Source: JACXVD01 sp047975785 | Lineage (GTDB): Bacteria > Pseudomonadota > Alphaproteobacteria > Sphingomonadales > Sphingomonadaceae | Length of the DNA stretch: 24,868 nucleotides | Reading direction: 5' to 3' | NCBI GenBank assembly: GCA_047975785.1 | Contig: JBKEEC010000094.1 | Coordinates: forward strand, 1 to 24,868 | Part shown: piece by piece, positions 1-6,842 of the stretch | Numbering within the stretch: the first letter of the stretch is position 1 | Layout of the letters: each line of letters opens with the position of its first letter | Position numbers and translations under genes: made by a program | Notes under the pieces: model-generated | What the model was told of the DNA's origin: nothing | What the model saw: the letters and a program-made list of their open reading frames with translations, nothing else | Database searches by the model: none

Positions 1-462
1 ATTGCTCCCGACACGGCTGCACCGACTGCGTTGTGTTGGCCTGGGCTTGCTGGAAGACTGGGATGGAGTTGTCCGGGGAGGTGTTGCGGCGCGAGGGCTG
101 GGCTTTGCGCGGGGCGCCGGACTGGGCTTTGCGCGTGGTTGTGGCGCGGGTGTTGTAACCTGAACGGGGGCAGGTAACGGATCTGGCCGGGTCTGGCTTT
201 CTGGTTGGGGCATGTCTGGTTGGGGCGGGGCAGGTATATCCGACAGTTCGGGGGCTTCGGCGGCACGGCTTTGCACGACCGGATCAGGCGCGGTCGATTG
301 CAATCCGACCTCGGTTGCGAGTGTTACGCTCATCCGCTCCGGCTCTGGCAGAGGCGGGTCACGATCAGGCTGCATGAGCAAAATCGCCACAAGCCCAAGA
401 TGCAGCAATACCGCAGCACAGAGTGCGGCCCATTCTTCTTTGCGGAGAGTTGCAGTGTCCAT
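1..462 (-). CDS. tolA: TolA-like periplasm-spanning protein, C-terminus cut off by the window edge
   Basis: The open frame starts at ATG 462 (MDTATLRKEEWAA) and stays open to base 1, so about 154 N-terminal residues are visible. A single hydrophobic segment (about residues 12-30) follows a short cytoplasmic stretch. After it comes a long Pro/Ala/Gln/Lys-rich region with short in-frame direct repeats: RAKPSP occurs twice, and the 14-base unit CTGGGCTTTGCGCG occurs at 98-111 and 122-135. This is the layout of a TolA/TonB-type protein, which links the inner-membrane TolQR motor to Pal and TolB at the outer membrane. It starts 12 bases after the tolR stop codon, in the ybgC-tolQ-tolR order, which favours TolA over TonB. 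The diagnostic C-terminal domain lies outside the window, so the assignment rests on position and N-terminal architecture. Confidence 0.82.
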   Translation of the reverse strand, partial: MDTATLRKEEWAALCAAVLLHLGLVAILLMQPDRDPPLPEPERMSVTLATEVGLQSTAPDPVVQSRAAEAPELSDIPAPPQPDMPQPESQTRPDPLPAPVQVTTPAPQPRAKPSPAPRAKPSPRAATPPRTTPSQSSSKPRPTQRSRCSRVGSN

Positions 463-474
463 GGATATGTCAGG

Positions 475-921
475 CTATGGTGCGTCAACTGAACCGTTGG
501 TGACCAGAGATATGGAATGAAAGCCGGAGCGGTTCAACTCTCCCATCACGGCCATGACCCGGCCATAGTCCAGAGCGCGATCTGCGCGAAGGGTAATTTG
601 CGGTGGCTCACCCTGATTTGCGGCCTGCAATTGCTCCAGCGTATCCGGCAGGGCACCGACGGCAATTTGCGTGTCTGCCACAAAGACATAACCTTCCCTG
701 TCAATCGAGATGGTGACCTCATTGGTTTCTTGCGGAAGCGGGTTGGCCCTGCTGTCGGGAAGCTCAATTGGCACGCCGGCGGTCAGCAAGGGGGCTGTCA
801 CCATGAAGATGATGAGAAGCACCAGCATGACATCGACCAGAGGAGTCACATTGATATCCGCCATGGGCGCACGCCGGCGTCCACGGCGACGATGCGAGAC
901 GCTGTGGACTCCCATGGTCAT
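475..921 (-). CDS. tolR: TolR, ExbD/TolR-family proton-channel subunit
   Basis: This 148-residue protein is of usual TolR length. It has a basic cytoplasmic start (RRRGRRR at 11-17), the family motif ADINVTPLVDVMLVLLI at 21-37 leading into one transmembrane helix, and a periplasmic domain of about 100 residues. Asp30 inside the helix corresponds to the conserved membrane aspartate that takes part in proton passage in TolR/ExbD. Its ATG overlaps the tolQ stop by one base (TAATG), which indicates translational coupling. With TolQ it forms the proton-driven motor that energises TolA for outer-membrane constriction at division. ExbD of a TonB system is the alternative, but the ybgC-tolQ context favours TolR. 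Confidence 0.93.
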   Translation of the reverse strand: MTMGVHSVSHRRRGRRRAPMADINVTPLVDVMLVLLIIFMVTAPLLTAGVPIELPDSRANPLPQETNEVTISIDREGYVFVADTQIAVGALPDTLEQLQAANQGEPPQITLRADRALDYGRVMAVMGELNRSGFHSISLVTNGSVDAP

Positions 922-1625
922 TACATTTTCTCCAGCTCACGGCTGAGAGTCGCATCAAAACGGTCCGCAAAGCGTTGCAGTTTTGCCTCAAACATTCCGA
1001 CGGAATTGGTAAAACGGTTATAGGCAATAACTGCCGGAATAGCGGCAAACAGGCCGATAGCGGTGGCAAAAAGTGCTTCGGAAATGCCCGGTGCAACAAC
1101 CGCCAGTGAAGAATTTTGCTGCGCCCCGATCTGAAAAAAACTGTTCATGATGCCCCAGACCGTACCGAACAGTCCGACAAAAGGGGCAACCGAGCCGACC
1201 GTTGCCAGAAAATTCAGGCGGGCGGAAAGAGTGTCGGCTTCTTCGGCAACGCGGCTTTCCATGCTGGCGGCAATGCGCTGGCGGGCGCCTTCCCTGTCCA
1301 GCAGGCGGGGGGAAGTGGATCGTCGCCATTCGGATAATCCAGCCTTGGCAACCCGCGATGCAGGATTAGGGTCGCTATCCTGCTGTTTGATCAGGGTTTC
1401 GATATTGTCCGTTTCCCAGAAGGATTTTTCAAACTTGTTGCTGGCGCGGCGGACATTGCCCATCTGCATCGAGAAGGAAATAATGATGGTCCACACCCAG
1501 AGACTTGCCAGCAAAAGACCGGCCATCACCACCTGAACCACAATATCAGCGTCAAGAAACAGCTTGGCCGGATCAAGCCGGGTTGGAACGGAAGCAGCAG
1601 CAGAAAGCAGGGAAAAAGAGTTCAT
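921..1625 (-). CDS. tolQ: TolQ, MotA/TolQ/ExbB-family motor subunit
   Basis: The 234-residue protein has three membrane segments: about 28-50, 139-165 and 172-202. The second and third carry the family signatures ATVGSVAPFVGLFGTVWGIM (141-160) and EALFATAIGLFAAIPAV (183-199), in which threonine and small residues line the proton path. The cytoplasmic loop between helices 1 and 2 has the usual length. TolQ is the inner-membrane scaffold of the Tol-Pal motor and works with TolR and TolA. Its start overlaps the ybgC stop by four bases (ATGA), and its own stop overlaps tolR by one. All four genes therefore look co-transcribed and translationally coupled. Confidence 0.95.
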   Translation of the reverse strand: MNSFSLLSAAASVPTRLDPAKLFLDADIVVQVVMAGLLLASLWVWTIIISFSMQMGNVRRASNKFEKSFWETDNIETLIKQQDSDPNPASRVAKAGLSEWRRSTSPRLLDREGARQRIAASMESRVAEEADTLSARLNFLATVGSVAPFVGLFGTVWGIMNSFFQIGAQQNSSLAVVAPGISEALFATAIGLFAAIPAVIAYNRFTNSVGMFEAKLQRFADRFDATLSRELEKM

Positions 1626-2080
1626 GCAGTATTTTCCTGAACAAGAAGGCGTTCAAAAGCACAGCGCCATTCGGCAGGCTGACGGCGAGGTTGTCCCTCT
1701 GGCGAGACAAAGCCAATACGTAATTCTGCTTCGGCCAGAATATCATTTTCGCGTAAAGCGCGCTGGGCCATGCGGCAACTGGCTGCCCGCATTTGCGTGC
1801 AGCGTGTTTCAATCAGCACGTCATCATCAAGCCGGGCGGGACGAAGATAACGCAGGCTCAGTTCAGACACGGCATAGGCACCTTGCCCCAGTTCAATCGC
1901 GCGGCGCTGGTCCACACCCAGAAGGCGCAGCAGGTCAGACCGGGCACGCTCAAACCAGCGCAAATAATTGGCGTGATATGTGATGCCTGACAGGTCTGTA
2001 TCCTCATAATAGACTCTCACCGCATAGAGATGCCGTGTGCCATCAATGCAGCCACCGGGAGGATGAGGAAGAGCGATCAT
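1622..2080 (-). CDS. ybgC: YbgC-type acyl-CoA thioesterase of the Tol-Pal operon
   Basis: This is a 152-residue single hot-dog-fold protein. The motif YYEDTDLSGITYHANYLRW (24-42) matches the YbgC/4-hydroxybenzoyl-CoA thioesterase signature, with Asp29 at the catalytic aspartate position and His36 after it. The Tol-Pal-associated members hydrolyse acyl-CoA thioesters and are linked to phospholipid metabolism; the substrate cannot be read from the sequence. It is the first gene of the visible tol cluster. Upstream (2081-2208) I see no convincing promoter or strong Shine-Dalgarno sequence, so the start at 2080 rests on family length and alignment. Confidence 0.92.
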   Translation of the reverse strand: MIALPHPPGGCIDGTRHLYAVRVYYEDTDLSGITYHANYLRWFERARSDLLRLLGVDQRRAIELGQGAYAVSELSLRYLRPARLDDDVLIETRCTQMRAASCRMAQRALRENDILAEAELRIGFVSPEGQPRRQPAEWRCAFERLLVQENTA

Positions 2081-2208
2081 ATCGGGAATGGGCTTTAGCA
2101 GCGACGCGACTCGTGGGGCAAGCTAGGTTTTTATGAAATGCCCAATAGAAGCGACAGACTGCACGGCAGATGAATCACAACTGGCAGAAACAGGGCCGGA
2201 AACGGGCT

Positions 2209-2583
2209 TCAGGCAATCATCCTGCCCAGCGGTTCCCCGCCAAACAGGTGCACATGCAGATGCGGAACTTCCTGACCTCCATGCTGGCCGATATTGGCCA
2301 GAAGCCGATATCCCGGCTCCACAAGCCCAAGCTGACGGGCAACATTACCTACGGCGCGAATGAATCCGGTGATTTCTTCTGCCGGTGCCTGCGCGGAAAA
2401 ATCATCCCAGCTTACCCATGCACCGCGGGGGATCACCAGAATATGTGTTTTTGCCTGCGGATTAATATCTTCAAAAGCGATGGCCCATTCATCCTCGTAA
2501 ATCCTCTTTGACGGTATTTCGTCTCTCAGGATTTTTGCGAAAATATTATTCGGGTCATAGGGGGCGGCAGGATCAATCGGCAT
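2209..2583 (-). CDS. HIT-family (HINT-like) nucleotide hydrolase/transferase
   Basis: The 124-residue protein has the histidine-triad motif VPHLHVHLFGG near the C-terminus. The triad is His108, His110 and His112, with His110 the expected nucleophile. The N-terminal NIFAKILRDEIPSKRIYEDE stretch (13-32) is typical of HINT/HinT proteins, which hydrolyse purine nucleoside phosphoramidates and related adenylates. The start chosen is ATG 2583 (MPIDPAAPYD), four bases after the hisE stop; a longer frame runs back into hisE and would add residues unlike the family. Coupling with hisE is common in proteobacteria, but the physiological substrate is not known from this sequence. Confidence 0.93.
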   Translation of the reverse strand: MPIDPAAPYDPNNIFAKILRDEIPSKRIYEDEWAIAFEDINPQAKTHILVIPRGAWVSWDDFSAQAPAEEITGFIRAVGNVARQLGLVEPGYRLLANIGQHGGQEVPHLHVHLFGGEPLGRMIA

Positions 2584-2587
2584 AGTC

Positions 2588-2911
2588 TCAGTCCTTTTGG
2601 TGACGACTGGCTTTTTCTTCCAGCCCGGACAGGCCTTCACGGCGCTCCAGCTCGGCGCAGATATCTGCCAGGCTGATGTTTTTTGCATGGGTAAGGACCA
2701 GTAGATGAAATAATGTATCGGCCGCCTCTCCAATCAGCTCTTCCCGGCTGCCGGAAAGTGCGGCAATGACGGTTTCTACTGCCTCCTCGCCCAGTTTTCG
2801 GGCCATAACCGGAATGCCGCGCGCATTCAGTTTTGCCACATAGCTGGAATCCGGGTCCGCTTCAGCGCGGCGCGATATGATGGTCTGCTCCAGTCGGGAA
2901 AGGGTTTCCAT
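2588..2911 (-). CDS. hisE: Phosphoribosyl-ATP pyrophosphatase (histidine biosynthesis)
   Basis: HisE catalyses the second step of histidine synthesis, removing pyrophosphate from phosphoribosyl-ATP. The all-alpha MazG-like fold is recognised from SYVAKLNARGIPVMARKLGEEAVETVIAA, with the metal-binding acidic cluster EEAVE and the later GEAADTLFHLLVL helix containing the conserved E..D. From ATG 2911 (METLSRLEQ) the protein is 107 residues, the normal family length. In-frame ATGs at 2929 and 2971 would add 6 or 20 residues; the 2929 start has a GGG-rich stretch just before it, so the start is not settled. No other his genes lie upstream: the gene upstream is on the opposite strand. Confidence 0.92.
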   Translation of the reverse strand: METLSRLEQTIISRRAEADPDSSYVAKLNARGIPVMARKLGEEAVETVIAALSGSREELIGEAADTLFHLLVLTHAKNISLADICAELERREGLSGLEEKASRHQKD

Positions 2912-3115
2912 AGATAGAGCAATGCGCATCCCGGCCCTGCCGGTCAAGTGTTGTCGATAAATCCTGTGCACTGCATCCGGGCAGGGCGGGCAAAAGCCCG
3001 GACTTGCTGAAATCTGCGACAGGGGCTTGCCAAAGCTATCCGCGAAGAAGTGGATGCGGGTTTTTGACCTGTGGCCAGCTACGCTTCAGCAAAAGAAAAA
3101 TGATAACAAGGAGCT

Positions 3116-3196
3116 ATGGCGCCACACGCGTTTCAGCTTTATCGCGTGATGCCCCGGTGTGAAGAAACCGGAGTAAAAACAGGGTCCAATTTATGA
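3116..3196 (+). CDS. Possible 26-residue small ORF with a strong ribosome-binding site
   Basis: In the otherwise empty interval between hisE and the small membrane protein (2912-3239), the sequence AACAAGGAGCT sits directly before ATG 3116, giving a near-ideal Shine-Dalgarno element. The frame runs 26 codons (MAPHAFQLYRVMPRCEE...) to TGA 3194-3196. It has no hydrophobic segment and I do not recognise it. The stop lies 43 bases before the next start, so it could be a leader peptide or a short independent product. The purine-rich motif could also be chance. Elsewhere in this interval I see only a weak 5-bp hairpin (CGGGC-AAAA-GCCCG, 2987-3000) with no T-run. Confidence 0.25.
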   Translation: MAPHAFQLYRVMPRCEETGVKTGSNL

Positions 3197-3239
3197 ATGT
3201 AATGTTCTACCAGACAGGATCGAAAACAAGGATATCCTG

Positions 3240-3455
3240 ATGCTTTCTACCGTGCTCTCCCTTCTCGTATTACTGACTATCGCCTTGCTGGGCGGTGCTT
3301 TTGTGTTGTGGCGCAAGGGAGGATCGACAAAGCAGATTCTGCTTATGCTCGGTCTGGCCGTGGTGGTGGCGGTTAATGTTGCGATCTGGACTGTGCCCAC
3401 AAAGCAGGGCACCAGCCCGTATGATCAGGCCCGGCAGATCGAAGGGGCAGATTGA
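3240..3455 (+). CDS. Small two-helix membrane protein of unknown function
   Basis: This 71-residue protein has two predicted membrane helices, about 4-24 and 31-53, joined by a short basic turn (WRKGGSTKQ). A short hydrophilic tail, SPYDQARQIEGAD, follows. The topology rule (positive residues in the loop) suggests both ends face the periplasm, which is inference. AAGGA eight bases before ATG 3240 supports the start. I do not recognise a family or catalytic residues. It stands alone on the plus strand, facing the alpha/beta hydrolase gene that ends at 3496; a hairpin lies between them. It reads as a real gene from its ribosome site and clean helices rather than from homology. Confidence 0.7.
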   Translation: MLSTVLSLLVLLTIALLGGAFVLWRKGGSTKQILLMLGLAVVVAVNVAIWTVPTKQGTSPYDQARQIEGAD

Positions 3456-3485
3456 AAAACAGGACGGGTAGGTAACCCGCCCTGT
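3455..3485 (-). terminator. Rho-independent terminator of the alpha/beta hydrolase gene
   Basis: Read on the minus strand, an 11-bp stem (ACAGGGCGGGT pairing with ACCCGTCCTGT, one G-T wobble) closes a five-base loop, and a run of five T follows at once. It lies 11 bases after the hydrolase stop. In the plus direction the hairpin lacks a T-run, so it probably acts mainly on the minus-strand transcript. Confidence 0.85.
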
Positions 3486-3495
3486 CCTGTCAGTA

Positions 3496-4152
3496 TCAGC
3501 GGATCGGACAATCAGGAGAAAGGCGGAAATCCAGATAGTTATCTACCGAACCCATCATATCTTCGAGCTCATTTTCGAAGAAGTGGTTGGCTCTGGGGAT
3601 TTCATCATGATGAATGGTGATGTGCTTTTGTGTCCGCAGCTTTTCCACAAGCTTTTGCACAGCCACGGGTTGAACAACCGTGTCATTGGCGCCCTGCACA
3701 AAAATTCCGCTGGCCGGGCACGGGGCCAGAAAACCGAAATCATACATATTGGCTGGCGGTGCAATCGAGATAAATCCACGCACTTCGGGGCGGCGCATCA
3801 GCAATTGCATACCGATAAGCGCGCCGAAACTGTATCCGGCAACCCATGTTGTCTGTGCTTCGGGGTGGATTGACTGTACCCAGTCCAGTGCGGAAGCTGC
3901 ATCGGACAATTCGCCGATTCCGTTGTCAAAACTGCCCTGTGAACGGCCAACGCCGCGGAAATTAAACCGCAAGGTGGCAAACCCGCGATCAGAAAATGTT
4001 TTATACAGTCGTTGCACGATTCTGTCATTCATGGTCCCGCCACCCTGAGGGTGAGGGTGCAAAATCATGGCAACCGGCGCCCGCTCACGCGGACCGGGAG
4101 AAAAACGACCTTCGAGACGGCCTTCCGGGCCAGGGAAAATAACAGATGGCAT
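3496..4152 (-). CDS. Alpha/beta hydrolase (COG2945-like)
   Basis: The 218-residue protein has a complete alpha/beta-hydrolase core. HPHPQGGGTMND (32-43) is the oxyanion-side loop typical of this small bacterial subgroup. GYSFGA (106-111) is the nucleophile elbow with Ser108. GANDTVV (154-160) supplies Asp157, and ANHFFENE (188-195) supplies His190, completing the triad. No signal peptide is visible, so it is probably cytoplasmic. The family includes serine esterases and peptidases, and the substrate cannot be inferred from neighbours. It is a single-gene unit: it converges on the small membrane gene and diverges from the cysteine desulfurase genes, with a 119-bp gap upstream. Confidence 0.88.
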   Translation of the reverse strand: MPSVIFPGPEGRLEGRFSPGPRERAPVAMILHPHPQGGGTMNDRIVQRLYKTFSDRGFATLRFNFRGVGRSQGSFDNGIGELSDAASALDWVQSIHPEAQTTWVAGYSFGALIGMQLLMRRPEVRGFISIAPPANMYDFGFLAPCPASGIFVQGANDTVVQPVAVQKLVEKLRTQKHITIHHDEIPRANHFFENELEDMMGSVDNYLDFRLSPDCPIR

Positions 4153-4271
4153 CTTGCGACCTTGTCAAACTGGGAGACCCGCGGGTAGCGGGATGGATAT
4201 GGTTGGCTATATAGGGCTGCACAGGGAAATCGCAATCATTCTGGAGGATTGATTGCAAGAAACTGCCAGAT

Positions 4272-5369
4272 TTGAAAGACCTGAACAGGAAAGGGACGCC
4301 TATTTCCCGCATCTATCTTGATCATGCTGCATCCAGCCCGCTGCGCCCGGCTGCACGAATGGCTGTCGAACAGGGGTTTGACTTCTGGGCCAATCCCTCC
4401 AGCCCCCATGCTGAAGGGCGCAAGGCGCGTTCCGCCCTTGAAGATGCGCGCGAAAGGATATTGGAAAGCCTAGAATGGGACGGAGTTCTGGTCTTTACCA
4501 GTGGCGCCAGTGAAGCAATCGACATTGCGCTGAACAGGGCCAGGGCGGGCGCACGGCTTGTCAGTCTGGTTGAGCATGAATCTGTTTTGCAATCCGCATC
4601 CGAGGCTGAGCGTTTGCCGGTTCTGCCCGATGGGGCGCTGGATATTCTGGCATTGCAGGAAGCGATTGATGGACGGGAACGCCCTTTGGTGGCTGTGCAA
4701 TCCATCAATTCAGAGACGGGCAATGCGCAGGATATTGCCTCTATTGCCCGGCTGGTTCATGAAAATGATGGTGTTCTGCTGGTTGATTGTGCGCAGTCCT
4801 GCGGCAAATTCCCTGTCCCGGCAGAGGCAGATATGGTGGTTATTTCGGCGCATAAATTTGGTGGCCCGATTGGCATTGGCGCCTTGCTTTTGCGTGGGTA
4901 TGGCTTGCTGGAAGCCTCTGGCGGACATGAGCGCGGCTATCGTCGTGGAACAGAAAATCTGCCCGGTGCTCTTGGAATGGCCGCGGCTCTTGAAGAATGT
5001 GGTGCGCCTTATCTGGCGGCGGAAGTGCTGGCACCTTTTGCGGAGTTTGCACAGCAGGTGCGGGATGCTGGCGGAGTCTGGCTGTCCGATCAGTTATCAG
5101 CACCTACGCCCAATATCATGGCTCTGGCCATGCCGGTTCTCTCTGGCAGTGCGCAGGTGATGCGGTTTGATATGGCCGGTATCGCCATAAGTCAGGGCAG
5201 TGCCTGTTCATCCGGCCGGTTGAGCACCAGCCATGTGCTGCGTGCCATGGGGCTGGATGAAAAACTGGCAGGACGGATCATTCGTGTCAGTCCCGGCTGG
5301 AATACATCACGCACGGATATTGAGCGTTTTTGCTCTGTCTGGCTGGATATGGTGGCAGGAGCATCATGA
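4272..5369 (+). CDS. Cysteine desulfurase, NifS/IscS-like (first of a tandem pair)
   Basis: This is a class V PLP-dependent aminotransferase-fold enzyme of 365 residues. IYLDHAASSPLRP opens the fold. EHESV gives the catalytic-type His102, SAHKFGGPIGIGA gives the PLP-binding Lys195, and GSACSSGRLSTSHV gives the persulfide Cys312. These match enzymes that convert cysteine to alanine plus protein-bound persulfide. The short cysteine loop resembles NifS/IscS rather than SufS. The start is uncertain: TTG 4272 has no ribosome site nearby, and a good GGAGG at 4243-4247 is 24 bases away. It overlaps the next desulfurase gene by four bases (ATGA) and belongs to a desulfurase-desulfurase-ferredoxin set. 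It may serve Fe-S assembly or tRNA thiolation. Confidence 0.88.
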   Translation: MKDLNRKGTPISRIYLDHAASSPLRPAARMAVEQGFDFWANPSSPHAEGRKARSALEDARERILESLEWDGVLVFTSGASEAIDIALNRARAGARLVSLVEHESVLQSASEAERLPVLPDGALDILALQEAIDGRERPLVAVQSINSETGNAQDIASIARLVHENDGVLLVDCAQSCGKFPVPAEADMVVISAHKFGGPIGIGALLLRGYGLLEASGGHERGYRRGTENLPGALGMAAALEECGAPYLAAEVLAPFAEFAQQVRDAGGVWLSDQLSAPTPNIMALAMPVLSGSAQVMRFDMAGIAISQGSACSSGRLSTSHVLRAMGLDEKLAGRIIRVSPGWNTSRTDIERFCSVWLDMVAGAS

Positions 5370-6451
5370 TCTATCTTGATTATCAGGCCAATACCCCACT
5401 TGCACCTGAAGCGCGCGAGGCAATGCTCCCCTGGCTCGGAGGAGAGGGCAGGGGTTTTGGCAATCCGCATAGTGTTCACAAGATAGGGCGGACTGCGGCG
5501 GCGACGGTGGAATATGCGCGTGATCAGGTGGAGCGCCTGTTTCCGGCAGGCGGACGGGTTATTTTTACTTCCGGTGCGACAGAGGCGATCAACCTTGCCC
5601 TGCGTGGCTCTGCCGGCAGGGACGCGGCCCGCCCTGTTGCAATATCAGCGATTGAACATGCTGCTGTTGGGGATACTGCTGATACACTTGGCTGCCCTGT
5701 CGTGCGCCTGCCTTCAGATGCGGAGGGTATTATCCAGCCGGATGCCGCCTTGCCAGAGGGAGTCAGGCTTGTTGCGGTGATGCAGGTTAATAATGAAATC
5801 GGTACGATCCAGCCGGTTGAGCAATGGGCTGAAAGGGCACGTCAGGCTGGTGCGTTGTTTGTGTGTGATGCTGTGCAGGCGGGAGGCAAACTCCCGCTGG
5901 CGCAGGCCGATATGATCGCCCTGTCTGCTCACAAGATGCATGGCCCGATTGGTATCGGGGCATTATGGCTGCGGGGCGGGGTAGAGCTGGAGCCTGTCCA
6001 GACTGGCGGAGGGCAAGAGGCGGGCCTGAGATCCGGCACTCTCAGCCCGGCCCTGTGTGCCGGGTTTGGTGCAGCAGCAGAACTTGCTCTGGCGCGAATG
6101 GAGCAGGACGCGGCGTATATCGAGAATCTCTGGAATCATGCACGTGACCTGTTTGCTGGCTGGACATTGAATGGTAGTGCGCATGAGCGTTGGCATGGCA
6201 ATCTTAATATCCGCAAGCACGGGCTGGATGTTGCCCGATTAATGAGTGATTGCCGTTCGGTGATGTTTTCCGCCGGTTCGGCCTGTGCCAGTGGATCGGG
6301 CCGCCCCAGCCATGTCCTGCAGGCGATCGGGCTGGATTCAAATGCGGCAAAAAACTCTATCCGGCTGGGTTTTGGGCGGTATACACAGGAAAACGAACTG
6401 GCCGAGGCGGCCCGACTGATCAATCAGGCTGCCAGAGCTCAGGAGGTCTAA
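5366..6451 (+). CDS. Cysteine desulfurase, NifS/IscS-like (second of a tandem pair)
   Basis: The enzyme has 361 residues from ATG 5366 (MIYLDYQANTPLAPEA), whose ATGA overlaps the preceding stop. Key sites are His98 (IEHAAV), Lys190 in SAHKMHGPIGIGA for PLP, GGGQEAGLRSGTL (214-226) for cofactor phosphate and substrate contacts, and Cys307 in AGSACASGSGRPSHV for the persulfide. All are intact, and so they are in its upstream neighbour; neither looks like a decayed copy. The two differ strongly in sequence (GGHERGYRRGTEN versus GGGQEAGLRSGTL), so they are not a recent duplication. The stop overlaps the ferredoxin start by one base. Co-translation with a ferredoxin argues for a role in Fe-S cluster supply. 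Confidence 0.9.
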   Translation: MIYLDYQANTPLAPEAREAMLPWLGGEGRGFGNPHSVHKIGRTAAATVEYARDQVERLFPAGGRVIFTSGATEAINLALRGSAGRDAARPVAISAIEHAAVGDTADTLGCPVVRLPSDAEGIIQPDAALPEGVRLVAVMQVNNEIGTIQPVEQWAERARQAGALFVCDAVQAGGKLPLAQADMIALSAHKMHGPIGIGALWLRGGVELEPVQTGGGQEAGLRSGTLSPALCAGFGAAAELALARMEQDAAYIENLWNHARDLFAGWTLNGSAHERWHGNLNIRKHGLDVARLMSDCRSVMFSAGSACASGSGRPSHVLQAIGLDSNAAKNSIRLGFGRYTQENELAEAARLINQAARAQEV

Positions 6452-6783
6452 TGGTTCGCGTGATTTTTACTACAGCACAAGGAGACAGGGTTGAGGCCGA
6501 AGGAGATGCCGGCTCAAACCTGCTCAGTCTGGGCCAGAATGCGGGGATGCCGCTGGAAGGAACTTGCGAATGTCAGATGGCCTGCTCCACCTGCCATGTG
6601 GTTGTAGCGCCTGACTGGTTTGGCCGATTGCCTGAAGCCAGCGAGGAAGAAGAAGATATGCTCGATCTGGCCGCAGGTGTCACCGGAACCAGCCGCCTCT
6701 CCTGCCAGATTGATCTGACAGATGACCTTGACGGTCTGGAAGTGACGGTTCCGGCAGAAAGCCGGGATGTGCAGTTGATTTGA
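6451..6783 (+). CDS. fdx: [2Fe-2S] ferredoxin, adrenodoxin/ISC type
   Basis: The 110-residue protein carries the adrenodoxin-type cluster motif, C-x5-C-x2-C with a distant fourth cysteine: Cys39, Cys45, Cys48 (GTCECQMACSTCHV) and Cys85 (RLSCQI). An extra, non-ligand-position Cys41 lies inside the loop. An acidic stretch, EASEEEEDMLDLA (62-74), forms the usual interaction helix for redox partners. AGGAGG at 6441-6446 supports ATG 6451, which overlaps the desulfurase stop. Ferredoxins of this class supply electrons for Fe-S cluster assembly or to cytochrome P450s; adjacency to two cysteine desulfurases favours the former. A frame starting at 6250 would overlap the desulfurase and is not the real gene. 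Confidence 0.93.
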   Translation: MVRVIFTTAQGDRVEAEGDAGSNLLSLGQNAGMPLEGTCECQMACSTCHVVVAPDWFGRLPEASEEEEDMLDLAAGVTGTSRLSCQIDLTDDLDGLEVTVPAESRDVQLI

Positions 6784-6801
6784 ATGACATAATGAAGAAT
6801 C

Positions 6802-6833
6802 CCCCTCCTCCGGCTAGATGAACAGAGGAGGGG
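6802..6833. terminator. Probable bidirectional hairpin between converging ferredoxin and lipoprotein genes
   Basis: CCCCTCCTC at 6802-6810 pairs perfectly with GAGGAGGGG at 6825-6833 around a 14-base loop, 9 bases before the end of the converging minus-strand gene. Neither side has a proper T-run, so termination strength is unclear. Confidence 0.55.
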
Positions 6834-6842
6834 CAAGCCTTG

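Noticed and set aside
517..1023. Plus-strand frame (168 codons) opposite tolR
   Set aside because: Antisense shadow of tolR, with low-complexity His/Arg-rich translation and no motif.
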